A stretch of 64,000 nucleotides of DNA from Rhizopus arrhizus (taxonomy: Eukaryota > Mucoromycota > Mucoromycetes > Mucorales > Rhizopodaceae). How positions within the stretch are numbered: the first letter of the stretch is position 1; every line of letters begins with the position of its first letter. Below are positions 1 through 12,166 of the stretch, piece by piece. The stretch is from the NCBI GenBank assembly GCA_024220505.1, contig JAKZZE010000008.1, positions 62,001 to 126,000 of the forward strand, in the 5' to 3' direction. The position numbers and the translations under genes were made by a program. Under the pieces are notes generated by a model. The model saw only the letters and a program-made list of their open reading frames with translations, was not told the origin of the DNA and ran no database searches.

Positions 1-38
1 ATTCTTTTACAAATATATATTCATGCTTTTTTTCTTAC

Positions 39-1887
39 CTTCCAGCTCTGTCATATCTATTTGCTTGATAAATGTTACCTTCTTCCGTACCAGCCCAAAA
101 AGCAGTAGTTTCATTATCAGGGAAACCTAAACAAGTGACAGATACTTCGTCCGTCTTATTATGAGAAGAATGAAGTAATTCCAAATAGTCCTGTGGCTGA
201 GCAAGCATGTCTAATTGCCAAGAACATACAAATCCATCTGTACTTGCAGATATTAAGTTGTGTGCATTTTGAGTACCCACCATTTCAATAGAATATACAG
301 GATGGGTATGTCCACCAGCAGATAGTGGAGTCTTTAAAACAGGAAGAGACTTTGCTCGGGTATCCCAAAGAACAATTTGTCCAGAATATGTACCACCGAT
401 AATATAGTTTGGGTGAAATTTACTAAACATAACACTGAGGACATCAGACTATTTGGGGAGAAAGGTATGGATATGAGTAAAACATAAGGAGGAAATGAAC
501 CAATCTTCTTCTTTACCTGAGAATGAAATACAAATTCAGGGCGATCTAACAAGTGTAAATTCCAAACAAGAGCAACACCATCAGGTTCATTAGGAGCAAG
601 AGGATTCTTGTTGTAGGAAGATACTGCTAATTCAGGATACTGTACAATATTTTCCGTCAATGAACATGAATTATCTTTTATATCATACTACAAAAGACAT
701 ACTTTGAGAGACCAATTAACATCCGTTACTGATCTATTTTTACACCATTTTTCATCATAAAATTCACATACAAACTTGACATGCTTGCCTGAACTTTCAT
801 TACTATCGAAATGGTTATTGTCAGCATTTTTCTTTTTACCATTTTATCCATATAAAAAATCTATTTTTATTTACTTTTCAACATCAATGCCGAGAGTGTA
901 GTTTTTCATGAAGTCGTATTTTTCATTCAAAGCTCTTTCCACAAGTTTTGTAGAAGAGTCAACAAATTCGATAAATTCTTGTGATTTCTGAATAATTTTT
1001 GCTTCTTCATCAGTCAGCTCTATTTCAGTTTGAGAATCGTAAGCATTTACTATTACTTTTTTTTTTTTTAAAAAAAAAAAGCTCAATTCAAACCTTTCAC
1101 TTCTTCATGCTTTTCTTGTTCAGCCTTTCTTATCTCTTCCTCTAGTTGCGCTATCTTTATTCTTTCTCTTTCCTCAAATTCTTCAGTAATTTGTCTACGA
1201 ATTTCTTCTTCGTCAATTTCGGGCGCTTCCAATGATCCATCTGTTGTTTGGATTTCTTTGCTGTATACAACTTGTTCCTACAGGTTCAAAATGTTAGCTA
1301 AATTACAGCTAGTTTTTTAATGCTTCTTTTTTTTTTTTACCAGTGGAGGAATGTCAGCGATAAGAGACTGTGTTTCGGTTAGTTCAGCTACATAGTGAGG
1401 CGTAAATTGTGCAGGTTGAGAAGCTGTTGAAAGCATAGATAGCCTTGCATCTGTTCTATATAATTGTACTATCTGTTATTCTTATCTGTTTCCTTTGTAT
1501 ATTTTAATTGCTAATACGTACGCACTAACAGGTGTTCCAGGAGATGAATACCCAAAATTGGCAGATGATGGACGTGAATTAGACAATTCTGAACTTGTAT
1601 CAGAACCTCGATCACTACTATTTGCTGCAATTTTGCTTGGTGTTGAAGGACGTTCACCCAAAACTAATGCTACAAGGTCATCTATAGCTTTTCTATCTCT
1701 TCCTACAGAACTGGTTGTAGTCTATTAAGAAAATAAGCTCTACGAAAAAAGAAAAAATCATTTCAATCATTACTGAAGTAGACTGCGTAGATTGACTTTC
1801 AAGTAAGGCTCTTCTTTCTTCTCGAGCACGTCTAAGTTCAGCTAGCTTTTGTCTCTTTTTCTCTAACTCCTCTTTTCTACGATCCAT
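39..1887 (-). CDS. Cytoplasmic dynein 1 intermediate chain, C-terminus cut by window edge
   Basis: Subunit of the dynein motor that links heavy chains, light chains and dynactin for minus-end microtubule transport. Eight exons can be read: 1774-1887, 1522-1721, 1341-1455, 1094-1277, 875-1055, 703-831, 517-639 and 39-448; the last ends at a GTAAG donor, so the 3' end lies outside the window. Splice edges in the middle of the gene are my reading and may shift by a few bases. The N-terminus is a charged helix (starts MDRRKEELEKKRQKLAELRR), the family's dynactin-binding coiled coil. Then come a Ser-rich linker, a Glu-rich helix, and WD40 repeats with the family stretches VKFVCEFYDEKWCKNRSVTD, SYNKNPLAPNEPDGVALVWN and FHPNYIIGGTYSGQIVLWDT. 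One intron (1056-1093) is only 38 nt. Identity is firm. Confidence 0.93.
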
Positions 1888-4738
1888 CTCGGTGATAAAA
1901 AATCTGTATCAAATAAAATGCTTTTTTCAAATAATTAGCTGTGTTTTAATTTGTTATGCGAGGATCAAGTAATTGCTTTGCTCCAATGAAATTTCTTAAC
2001 TACATTAGTTTTCAACTGACATTGGCATAGGCTTCTGCTACTAACGCAAAAGTTACATTAAATCTAGAAGTCACAAATGAATCATTCGAAATATCATAAT
2101 AGAGTCCAATGTATCAAAGTACAAAACAAATAAAGGAACGCTTTTTTATTTCAAAAGCTTTTTATAAAAACCATCAGCTTCAAGACTGCATTCGTCTCTT
2201 TAAAAAGGCATAAAGATGATTTGAATCTAAAAACATATACTTGTTGAGCTTAAAAAAGTTTGATGGGAGCATATTAACGATACTAAAGTACACAGTATAA
2301 AAGCAGATAATGACAAATTTCATCCAAATTCAAACTGAGAGATTGTGTTGTACAATCAAAAAGCTTTAAGGCAGTCTTTCCTGGCTGAAGAGCTTTCAGA
2401 GAATCCAAATATAAACCACAAGACTGAAAAATATAAAGATTGAATGCATTGCATGTTGAGACTCGATATAAAGTAATTAATATGCAAACATGGATATGAT
2501 TTTTATGTCCAATTATACTTAGCTTTAATTTTATATTAATTTGTAGCATAAGAAATCAGTATGGTCACTATATTTCCCTAAGAAGCTTCCAGTTCTTCAG
2601 TATTATAAAAATAGTCTCTTCGACTACATTAATAATGGGGCAAGTGCTAATTTTATAACTTATAAGAGGAAAGATGTAGCTTAACTTAATTTGCACCAAC
2701 ATGTAACGACAACTATCCTCATTAGATCTTTCAAAAACCCGATTATAATCTCTATAAATTTCAGTCGCGTAATTCTTATCAATAAGCTTATACATACCTG
2801 TGAAGACTCAACAAAAATTGAATACGGTGAAAGATACGTTTGTAATGTCTTAGTTTCACAAAACTTGTGCAGAATTTTTTTTTATTCATACATCAATCTG
2901 CATAAATTTTGCATGAAATTTTAAAGGCCTACTGTGTCCCTTAGAAATACAATATTACAAAAGTTGTTACATACAATAGTTATAGTCTGCACTCCTTGAA
3001 TCCAGGTTATATATATATATAAACCGGAAAAAATCTGCAATTAATTTAATATAAGGAGAATAAAAATTTGACCCTAATCATTTGCAAAAAAAAAAAAAAA
3101 AAATCAGGAACAGATTTTAGCAGTTGACTCATCTTAATCAAAAAGAAAGTAAATAAAAAAGCGGTACTTTATTCTATAAAAGCTGTTATTCCTGTTTCTT
3201 AGAGCTTTTGTGATTCGCTATTTTAAAAAGTTTCTCTTTTTTTAGTGATTGCATAAATAAAGTTAAAAATGAATCGGCGGATCGTGTTATGTTGTTTTAG
3301 CTACTAATTTACATATATCTAAAAGGCCTGATATATTTAAAAAAAGGAAGTATATATGATTCATCAAAGCACATGGGTATTTATGAGAATATTCTCTTTA
3401 TATCCAGAAACAATCATATTTTTTTAACAAATTTTCCTTTACATAAAAACTAGTGGCATAGTTAGGCCATCTATTTTGCATACTTCTTGTTTTACCTTTA
3501 ATAAATCAAATGGAGGATAAAAGTAAAATGACAAATGAGAGTGCTTTTTTTTATTGTTTTAATAAGCTATTAATAATGAACTTATTTTAGCATAGAGGTC
3601 ATTCATCGTTCGAATTGGCAGCATGAAAGAGCAACACGATTAATTATGACAAGATATCTTTTGTCTTTTTCAGAAAAACAATTTTTGTTATTATTTTCTT
3701 GATAAAATCCCATAAACCCATATCATAGCTAGAACTTGCTATCTAATATCTTTACAGAGGTTCAAAAGTCATTTTATTCTGTTTTCGACTGTCCTTAGTT
3801 TATTTGTATGTTCACTTGTTGCTTTTAGTATTAATTTACTTAATATTAATGTCATGCTAATTCTTATTATAGTGTTATCCTGTTAATACATTTCATGTTA
3901 CCTTCTTATTGATTGAGCTATGTCACATATGATTAATATCTTTATTATTTATCTAACTGTTTCTCAATGTATATAGAAAATTGCTTATTAGCTAAGGAAT
4001 GAATATATAGAGATGTCTTATTAAATGAGGTACATGAATCAAAGTACATTCTCAAACTGAGAGATTATTCTTTAATACAGAAGTCAGCACCTTGCATCCC
4101 AGTTTGCTATATCAGAATTCTTCAGTCTTCAATACAGAGAAAAGGTAAAAGGCTGCCTATATTCAATTATTCAATCATTTTAATATACATGTATTTCTCT
4201 ACTCTTTAACTTTATTGGAAGAGCTTAGTAAGGGATGTAATTGACGATTCTCTTCTATAATAAACATGTAATAATAAACATGAAGTTTTCTGTTGATATA
4301 TATTCTTTGATAGTATATCACTTGTTGAACATTAATCACCAAAGCTCCTTTTGATCTTGCAAATTTACAAGCCATTCCATTTATTACATTTAATATAGAG
4401 TTATATTGCTACAATACTTTCCATTCATATTTAAAACTGTCTTCTACTTTAAATAACTAGTGTAAACGCTCAAAAAGAGGACATTACAGAATAATTTGCA
4501 TATCTTTTATAAAAAGCAATTTTTATTGAAAAAAATCTTGACTTCAAGCAATTCTTGCATATAAACTCGTGTCTATGTATTTTTAGTAGCAAACCACTTA
4601 AAAGATTAATAAAAGTCTATGATATATCTTTGGTTTTTATCATAATGAAGCAGAATGCAAGATATCATAAAAACTTCTTTTTTTTTTCTTTTTTTCTTTT
4701 TTTTTTTTTTTTTTTTTTTTTTTGCAAAAGCAAATATA
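1888..4738. other. Intergenic AT-rich stretch, no supported gene
   Basis: About 2.85 kb between two divergently placed genes. The open frames are short and AT-driven. On the minus strand, 2320-2440 and 2680-2795 read somewhat protein-like, but I see no domain, no credible splice chain and no start context. The segment 2895-2940 resembles 6045-6090 (shared tctgcataaattt and an AAA-rich flank), hinting at a weak dispersed repeat. A TA run lies at 3009-3020. A T-rich tract at 4679-4723 belongs to the promoter of the next gene. Confidence 0.5.
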
Positions 4739-5341
4739 ATGGCTTTAATCAAGTTGAATGTCGGTGGCGTTTGCTATCTTACTCATAAGGAAACAATAGA
4801 AGTTACGGAATTTTTTCAAAATTTGCTTGAAAATGAAATGGTCAAAAGCATAACAGAGAATGGTGAAATATTCATAGATAGAAACGGAAGGATTTTTGAG
4901 TACATATTGGATTTTTTGCGAGGAGGGAATCTTGAATATCTGCAAAATGACGAAGGGTTGTTATTACGATTAAGATCCGAGGCTGATTTTTATGGAATGG
5001 ATCAAATGAAAAATGAAATTGAAAAAAAAATCAAGAATCTTGATTATACTAAGCAAGCACCTAAAAAAAAGTACGAGCTTATATCTTTGGAAACTTTTCA
5101 GGAGATGTGTGGTGTATCTCCAAGTTCCTTTGCTACATGTGAAATTAAGGGCATGAGGGAAGGCATTGAATTTATATGCATGATTAACTATTATGAGCGT
5201 GTTTGGGTTTGTCCAAGAGACATTTACGTCCACTGGTCAGAAGGAAAATGTGGCAGATTGTGTCTAAATCAATTCGATGAGAATTATCATGGCTGGCAAT
5301 ATATAAAAAAAACTAGTGTATTAATTACAAATCAAGGATAA
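4739..5341 (+). CDS. BTB/POZ (T1, KCTD-like) domain protein
   Basis: A 200-residue single-exon protein. Residues 1-100 form a potassium-channel-tetramerisation-type BTB domain: the strand LIKLNVGGVCYLTHKET is the family hallmark, followed by ENGEIFIDRNGRIFEYILDF and the FYGM helix. The C-terminal half (LETFQEMCGVSPSSF onward) is not recognised; it is rich in aromatic residues and Cys and could be a ligand or substrate domain. In the family such proteins often act as adaptors for cullin-3 ubiquitin ligases or as homo-oligomers; that role is inference here. I chose the ATG at 4739 because the in-frame ATG upstream (4655) would encode a run of phenylalanines from the T-rich promoter tract. No membrane segment is present, so it is not a channel. 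Confidence 0.75.
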   Translation: MALIKLNVGGVCYLTHKETIEVTEFFQNLLENEMVKSITENGEIFIDRNGRIFEYILDFLRGGNLEYLQNDEGLLLRLRSEADFYGMDQMKNEIEKKIKNLDYTKQAPKKKYELISLETFQEMCGVSPSSFATCEIKGMREGIEFICMINYYERVWVCPRDIYVHWSEGKCGRLCLNQFDENYHGWQYIKKTSVLITNQG

Positions 5342-8300
5342 TTTTTATAGCGTGAATAATAAAAGAAACAAGCTTTAACTGCTGTCTATAAACAATCGTT
5401 ATTTGGAGCTGAGAGCATTAAAATATTAAATAAAACAGCTGTATTATTATTATTCCTTAAAGAAACTAATAGCCTTTTTAACCATAAATATTGGAAAATA
5501 TTGAGTAGCCCTGATTAATTAAGTCAATTGTACTGAACTTCAATTATTTCATATTGTACTCATTACCTTGTCAATGGCATATGTGTCACAGTTAAGGAGC
5601 TTATCAGTGCGATGCTATGATCATATTCATTAAGGATCACTGCCTCCTAATCATTGAATTAATGATGAAATTTTCCTCCGTTTCGTATTCTTCTTTTTGC
5701 TTTTAATAAAAGTATATTATAGAAGAAAACTTAGCGTCTTTAATTAACCGTGTATACTTTTTGAGGAAAAATTTAATTAGTTGAAAATATTAAGAAATCG
5801 CATACTATAAAATTAAGTGGCTTCTTAGTGTCTTAACTTGATAGCTATCAGAAGTACTGATATTATAATTGCGAAATTTTCGGGCCTGAGCAAGATAGAA
5901 ATTTGTAAAGAAAATGAGCTAATAAAGCATGACTTGTTGTTTGCATATACATAAGCTACCTTTATTGCTGGGAAAGATGTATTCATACTTAATGACAGAA
6001 AATGATATTGAGCGTGAATATCTCTAATGTAAAGCTTGTACACAAACATAATCTGCATAAATTTCTATTAAAATTTAAAGACCTACTATCGTTACTCAAA
6101 AAAGATAATACGCACAAAAAATTAATTCATGGATTATATTTAGTTTAAAAGCTATATTTCTATAAATTATTTAAGTGTGGGTAGTCGCATACAAGAGCTA
6201 CAAAAGAGGCTTCATAGTCTATTAAATCGACGTTTATATCTCACTACTTTATATCAAAAGTAATATAGGTCTTATTATATAGAACTCCCTTTACCATTAC
6301 TTTTTGAAGTTAGAAAGCTCATAAGTAATTCTCAGCTTTTTATAGCCAGACTATTTAACTTGGCTTGATACAAATAAATGGCCATTTTATTTTAATTTTT
6401 TTTTTATTAATAAGGAGGTGAAGGTTTTAAAGAATGCCCCAATTTATATTCAGAGATATAACATAGAGATAATACCATTAATTTACTATTTGATTATAGT
6501 TTTTTATATTAATACCTTTGCGCTTTTGTGATAAGTCAATGTTTAATACAGATGCATCACTTTTGAATCCTTATACTCTTTGATGATTTTTAGTAAATAG
6601 TAAACTTTTTATCCATAAAAAATATAATCATTACCAAAACTACCATCTTTTATTTTCATTTTCACTCATACTTATCAAATTTTATTTTGAAATTGAATAT
6701 TTAGTCAGTGTTTTGATTTTAAAAGTTTGAAATATATAATCACAGCTCTCTGCTTGCTATCCTGCAAAGCATGCTTCATTTCAATCATAATTTTTTACTC
6801 ATACTATAATAAGCTCTTACATGTATGCTTCTTTGTGCTACTTGTGTTTTTTTTTTTTTTTTTTTTTTTTTTTTTGTCCACGTTCATAGTCAATATATAT
6901 CAAAGCATGGATTCAGCGTATCACCGACGCAGACAGCTAGAGATAAGCATGAATAAGGAGCAGAGAGTAGCCCATATATCAATGAAGCAAGCTTCAAAGG
7001 GTCGCAGTGGCTATGAGCTGCTGACCTATTTTAACCATAAAAACTAAAGAGGTTTAAGTAATTGTACATTAGTATCTTTTCCTATTAAATCATTTTATAG
7101 CAATATCTATATATTTAATGATCTACAATGAAAGTATGTTGAGATTCTTTCAATGAAGTACCAATATCACGCAAAGCCTGTCTTTAACATTTAGAAAGAT
7201 GACTTTCGCATAAACAATTTAACATTTTAAGACATAAATATCTATTTTTTAAAGTTTCTGTACAGCAATGTAATCCTGCTTGCGCTTTAGATTTCAGAAG
7301 GAGTATATTAAAACGAGTACGTTATATCTTAAATGCCCAGCATGTCACAGCATATAGCTATCTTTATATTGAGAATTATTTCTCAGCAAAATATAGCTCC
7401 TGATGCAATAACACATAAATGAAAAATAAATATAGATAGTCCACTTGTGTAATCAGGAACAAATCTTTATATCAAAATTTATTCATACTAGACATACAGC
7501 TATAATTAATTAAAGTACCTTAGAAAGAATTTAATTAAATTTTTATGAAAAGGATATAATTACTAGATACAACTATATTAAATAAACATATAATTTCTTC
7601 AATCTCGTTGAGTTTTGTAGTCTTTTAATTTACGGGACTTCACAATCCCAATGATTTCCAATTGTTTCCTCATCTTCTTTTGTTTGAATGTTGCAAATTT
7701 GCTGAGGAATGATGTGGACAGGCTTAAATATTTTATTGAGTTTTTGAATGACAGCTCAAATGCTTTAATACTTATCCTTAATAATAAATCTAATTAAAAG
7801 AATAACTAACTGAAAAAAGGATTTTGATTGATAAGCTAGAATTTGATCATATTTATGTAATCTGTATTAAGAATATTATTAAATAAAAAAGGGATACTAC
7901 ATCTGTGATAAATATAACAAGCTGGAATGCTAAGTAACCAGGTAACCTTTTACTTTTAATCTAATTCTGATACCATTTAATGTAGCTTATTCTCTAACAA
8001 TTTCTCGTTTACTTTAATCCTTATTCTCCCCAAAAAGATAAAAAGGGACAACATGTATAACGTCAGAAATCTGCTTTCTTCAACAAGTGCATTCTTACTA
8101 AATCCAAGGTTCTGAACCTTTTATTATCATGTTTTGAACAATCTTCAAATTAAGCGTTTTGGCTTTTGAAACCGTCTCTCTTCTCAGCTTGAAAATGCTT
8201 AGTCGCACCTTTTCGTATGTAATGAGAGTTTCTACTATACAGAAACTTAATGAGCTACTTTGATGTAGACTGAGAATTTACTAATTCATAGATAGTTTCT

Positions 8301-8693
8301 TTTGTATAGTCTCTTATAATGTATGTCAAAATATAATCCATTACTTTTGTATACAAGTCAAGCTTATTCTTAACTAAAATCTAATGCAGTTGTCCCTTTG
8401 AATATTTCAAAAATGACAATTTACGTATTTTTCATTCTTCTTCAGCGTAAATTAGATATAGAGCTAAAACCACTCAGTAAAAGATGTGTTCGATAGAGCT
8501 TCGCCATTTTTATGCCTTTACTATACAACATTATCTTTCCTTGCCACTTTAATTTTATGATAACCATAATGAGGTTTATTATAAGCTTTATAGCGGATTA
8601 TAAGATTGTCAAAAAAAAAAGTGTTCTAATGATTTATCATGTATTATGGCTAGAATTTTTTATACCACTCCTATAATTTGTAAATCCGTAATA
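5342..8693. other. Intergenic AT-rich stretch, no firm gene
   Basis: About 3.3 kb of AT-rich sequence with scattered stops. A 46-codon frame (6907-7047, starts MDSAYHRRRQLEISMNK) follows a long T run (6847-6875), the same arrangement seen before real genes here, but it has no recognisable domain and is too short to call. On the minus strand a coding-like tail (about 7640-7740, containing EDEETIGNHWDCEVP before a stop) may be the end of a lost gene. Nothing else stands out. Confidence 0.4.
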
Positions 8694-8825
8694 TTGTATT
8701 TTTCAGCAAATTTGAGAAAGGACCAGGGATAAAATGATATATCCAAATCAGAATCGAGGCAATCTTTCAGTAAGTTGATAAAGGGCTAGAAATAAAATGA
8801 TAAATGCTTCGAGCTAAATCAATAA
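8694..8825 (+). repeat. Left TIR (132 bp) of the 8.7-kb element
   Basis: Reverse complement of 9808-9939 with no mismatch seen. It contains the outer TTGTATTTTTCAGC end and reads through to CTAAATCAATAA. Confidence 0.88.
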
Positions 8826-8886
8826 ACGATTAGAAATTAATTAAAAAAATTGATATTTATTTACAAAAAGAGGATAAAAGATTCTT

Positions 8887-9726
8887 TTACGTTGCTAAGC
8901 ATCTTTCAAAGAAGCCCACATAATGGCGTATCTATCCTCTGCAAACCTTTAGAGTCACCTTTGAACAGGACTCTATTATTCTTGGGGTGAGGGTATCGCC
9001 TGTATCAAAGAGCTTCTTCTTAACACCATACTCCACTTTTAACAAGAACAGCTCAATTGGATTGAAGAAAGGTGAATAAATTGGAAGATTTAGACACCTG
9101 TAGCCTCATTTTTCAATGAAATCTCTCAGTGTTATAGACTTATGAATAGAAGCACTATCCATTACAAGGTGAAATCCTTTCATATCGTTCTTATCCAGCA
9201 CATTCATTACGTTATTCAGATAAACAAGATAATGTTCTGTGCTTGTCCCAACTCTTACAGTTGTTTGCACGATTTTGCCATCAGAATTTCTCTTCTTGGT
9301 TCCAGTGATAACTATGATAGACTTTCTCAAAGAAATGTCTAACATCTTGAGCTGGAGGCCGCTATTTTCGGGGACCATATCAGTTATCAACTCAATAAAC
9401 CTCCTTATCTGCTCATGTTGATATTTTCTGTACCCGATGGTCTTCTTTTCAAAGCTGGTAGAGCTACTGGGGAGTCTTTTAGCAAATTCTTCTGCATTAG
9501 GTTGTACTTTCTTTATTTCTTGAGCAGCTTCAGGTCCTTCCTCATACTCTGAGCTGAGTTCAAGGTCTTCGCATTTGGGTGCTGCTAGTTCTTTGCTAAC
9601 TGCTTGATAAAGTTCCATAGCTGACGAAGGAACAGCAAACTCACACTTTGCCCTTATCATAGACATCATGACGTGGATCTCAGCTGTCTATTCTTTGACT
9701 TTGTATTGAAGATTTAATTTGCTCAT
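8887..9726 (-). pseudogene. DDE transposase, internally deleted, three in-frame stops
   Basis: A 280-codon frame starting MSKLNLQYKVKE, interrupted by TAG (codon 13), TGA (at 9106-9108) and TAG (at 8932-8934). The C-terminal half has the superfamily's second and third catalytic blocks: VMDSASIHKS (Asp) and LPIYSPFFNPIELF (Glu), then the tail GFFERCLAT. The usual first block (FIDESGFN-like) is missing between QHEQIRRFIELITDMV and KSIIVITGTKKRN, so the gene seems to have lost an internal segment as well. The last stop falls where relatives have Trp (compare DWIKHAKSYWDRC at 28.1 kb), consistent with TGG to TAG. Not functional as it stands. Confidence 0.75.
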
Positions 9727-9807
9727 CTCAAAATCAGTGTTTATTGTCCGCAAAAATGGATTTCATAAAAAAAAAAGAAAGAATATCCTCAATTGTGTTT
9801 GAAGCTC

Positions 9808-9939
9808 TTATTGATTTAGCTCGAAGCATTTATCATTTTATTTCTAGCCCTTTATCAACTTACTGAAAGATTGCCTCGATTCTGATTTGGATATATCATT
9901 TTATCCCTGGTCCTTTCTCAAATTTGCTGAAAAATACAA
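9808..9939 (-). repeat. Right TIR (132 bp) of the 8.7-kb element
   Basis: Mirror of 8694-8825, followed by the TA target duplication at 9940-9941. Confidence 0.88.
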
Positions 9940-10058
9940 TAGCATAAAAAAGGACAAGCATTGGTTTTTTCATGGTGTTACGGGTTGCACAATTTTAAAA
10001 TGTGTCATTTATTTTCAAGAAAATTTGGAAACACTTTTTTTATCGTCATTATATAAAC

Positions 10059-12166
10059 ATGAAATGGCGTGTATATATATTATTAATAGCAGGCATGAGT
10101 ATGATATATTTTGCTGGTCTTGTACTATATGAAGTTCCATACCCAAGCCCTATTAATATTCAGCTGATTGAAACAAGAAAAATGAATACGAACCCGCCAG
10201 ATCAGGTCATCTTGGCAGCCAAAGAAGATTACATTTATAAAACACAATTTGTGTATGAAGAAAAAATACACAATAAAAAGTACTATTACGACATGAATTC
10301 ATTCAAAATTGGTGTTTATGGTAATTAAGTGTCATGTACATTGGCTCATCAACTAATCTTTATAAACATCATTTCGACAAAAGGTCGCATTATTCAGACA
10401 AGGAAATTGAAAGAAAATTTATTAACGGCAGAGTTAGATAAAGAATGGGAAACTTGCTTTAACCATGATTTAAAGGGACCAATTATTAATATATCAGAAA
10501 ATCCAAATAATGAGCTGATACAATTTGCTGCATTATACCGCAACCTAGAAAATGATGACCTGAAATATTATGTCCGGATTTATTATTTCCCAAATAAAAA
10601 TAGCATACAAATGGAATATAAAGACATTATGCTTCCTGGTACAACCACTGTTAATATGATTTCCCTGGAAGATGATTATATCCTATTCCATCGGTAACTA
10701 AAACAAATGCATTTACCCGCTTTATTCCTTATGCTTTAATAGTGACCCGGATTATTATCGATTCCGTATTGCCGCTCTTCCAACTGATTTAACCTTACCT
10801 CCTCACTCTGAGTATTCAAATATACTTTTTGTAGATGAATCTATACCAGGAGATCCAACAAGAGGTACAAAGGAGAAAAGCAAAGGTACAAAATCATTAT
10901 GCACTCACACTTTATCTGTAGCATTTGATCAACCCAAAGGAGCAGAATCACATATTGGCCTATTGTGTAGACTTTATTCGCCCAAGTAAGAAGGAGAAAA
11001 GTGTAAACCAAGCAGATAATTAACTATTTTTTTGGGACCCAGTCCTGACACATTTCGTGTATTTATGCTCGACATTCACAAAACACCAACTGAGCACTAT
11101 GTCAATACAACTATCACTGATGGGAGTCTACTTAAAAAAGAGCAAGACGATCATCAAACGAAAACTAAAAATTGGATTAGACGAGATCGTCATAGTGTCT
11201 TTGTAAGTTATTTGCGTATAACTTTTTTTTTTTCATTTTTGAGCACTTATACACTGCTAATCAATGAAAAAAGCTCCCTAGACTTCTTGAAAACACCATT
11301 GAATATGTTGGGATAATGGAAGGTGCTCACCTTTATCCTGAGAGGATAGAAATCGATATCCCAGAGCCTTTCATTAGTCGATCTGCAACTGGAAAGACGA
11401 TGGTAGTTTCAGTCATAAACCGTTTTTATACATTTGATTTTACCAATCGGACGACATCAGCAACTCGAAAAAGACAACACGCGTATAAACAAAAGAATGG
11501 CGAGATTTTACCAGAGTTTTATCACTTATTAGATGATGAGGTGAGCAAAAGTAGTAATATTTATGATGATACAGATATTTTGGGGATAAAATTAAATGAG
11601 GATGCAACGCTTTTGGCTGTTTGGACAGAGATGAATATTGTTTATATTTATAAGCGTGGTGCAAGCGATAGAATTCACGGGCATACAGGTGATAAACTAC
11701 CTCACTATTTAGAAGACCCAATGCCTTGGAAATTGCGCATGGCAATTAATCCGATTGATGGTAAACTCGGTACCGTGGTAAGTGGCTTTCTGCAAGAGGA
11801 GAGAGTGTTGAACTAACAATTGAAATAGCCAGTAGGATCAGTTATATTTTGGAAAAGTGCTTTAGGGAGAAATTATATTTGTAAGTTTCTTCTTTTTTTG
11901 AATACACGTTATAGTGGTATTTGTGTATCTCATCTGCTTTATCATAGCTGTTAGCATGAAAAGTAATGCAGTAAATACATATTTAATTGATGAATTTGGA
12001 GAAATTAAGGAGTGGAGCTTTATGGGATTTGCAAAGGAAAGATACGGCCTTATAATTGGTAAGCATATAATATCATTTTTCCTTTATTAACTAAAAGCTT
12101 TACATAGTAATGTCTGCTGTTATTGCACTATTTGTTGCAAACGAAAATGAGACATATCGACGCTGA
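10059..12166 (+). CDS. Unrecognised membrane-anchored protein, probably lineage-specific
   Basis: Eight exons join in frame to 577 residues: 10059-10320, 10384-10693, 10743-10985, 11043-11202, 11274-11777, 11829-11880, 11915-12058 and 12108-12166. An N-terminal hydrophobic segment (about residues 4-23, VYILLIAGMSMIYFAGLVLY) looks like a signal anchor. The rest is strand-rich with repeated aromatic/Asp patterns such as LGIKLNEDATLLAVWTEMNIVYIYKRG, cut here as one continuous idea across exon 5, typical of beta-propeller blades. A second hydrophobic patch (VFVYLICFIIAVSM) lies near the C-terminus and the protein ends NENETYRR. I do not recognise the family; a luminal or extracellular propeller is inference. 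The exon 4-5 acceptor at 11273 (AAAAAAG) was chosen because it alone keeps the frame open. Confidence 0.7.

Larger units (their letters stand above)
8694..9939 (-). mobile_element. Tc1/IS630-type DNA transposon with long perfect TIRs
   Basis: A 1,246-bp element flanked by TA on both sides (8692-8693 and 9940-9941), the target duplication of the Tc1/mariner/IS630 superfamily. The terminal inverted repeats (8694-8825 and 9808-9939) are 132 bp each and identical when I compare them base by base. They begin TTGTATTTTTCAGCAAATTT. The body carries one minus-strand transposase with nonsense codons (separate entry). Identical TIRs with a ruined gene suggest movement in trans or recent repair of the ends. 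Confidence 0.85.

Noticed and set aside
2283..2924. Cluster of short frames between the dynein and BTB genes
   Set aside because: Pieces look protein-like but cannot be linked by credible splice sites, and no motif was recognised.
6907..7047. 46-codon frame after a long T run
   Set aside because: Promoter-like context but too short and without similarity to anything I know; noted only in the intergenic entry.
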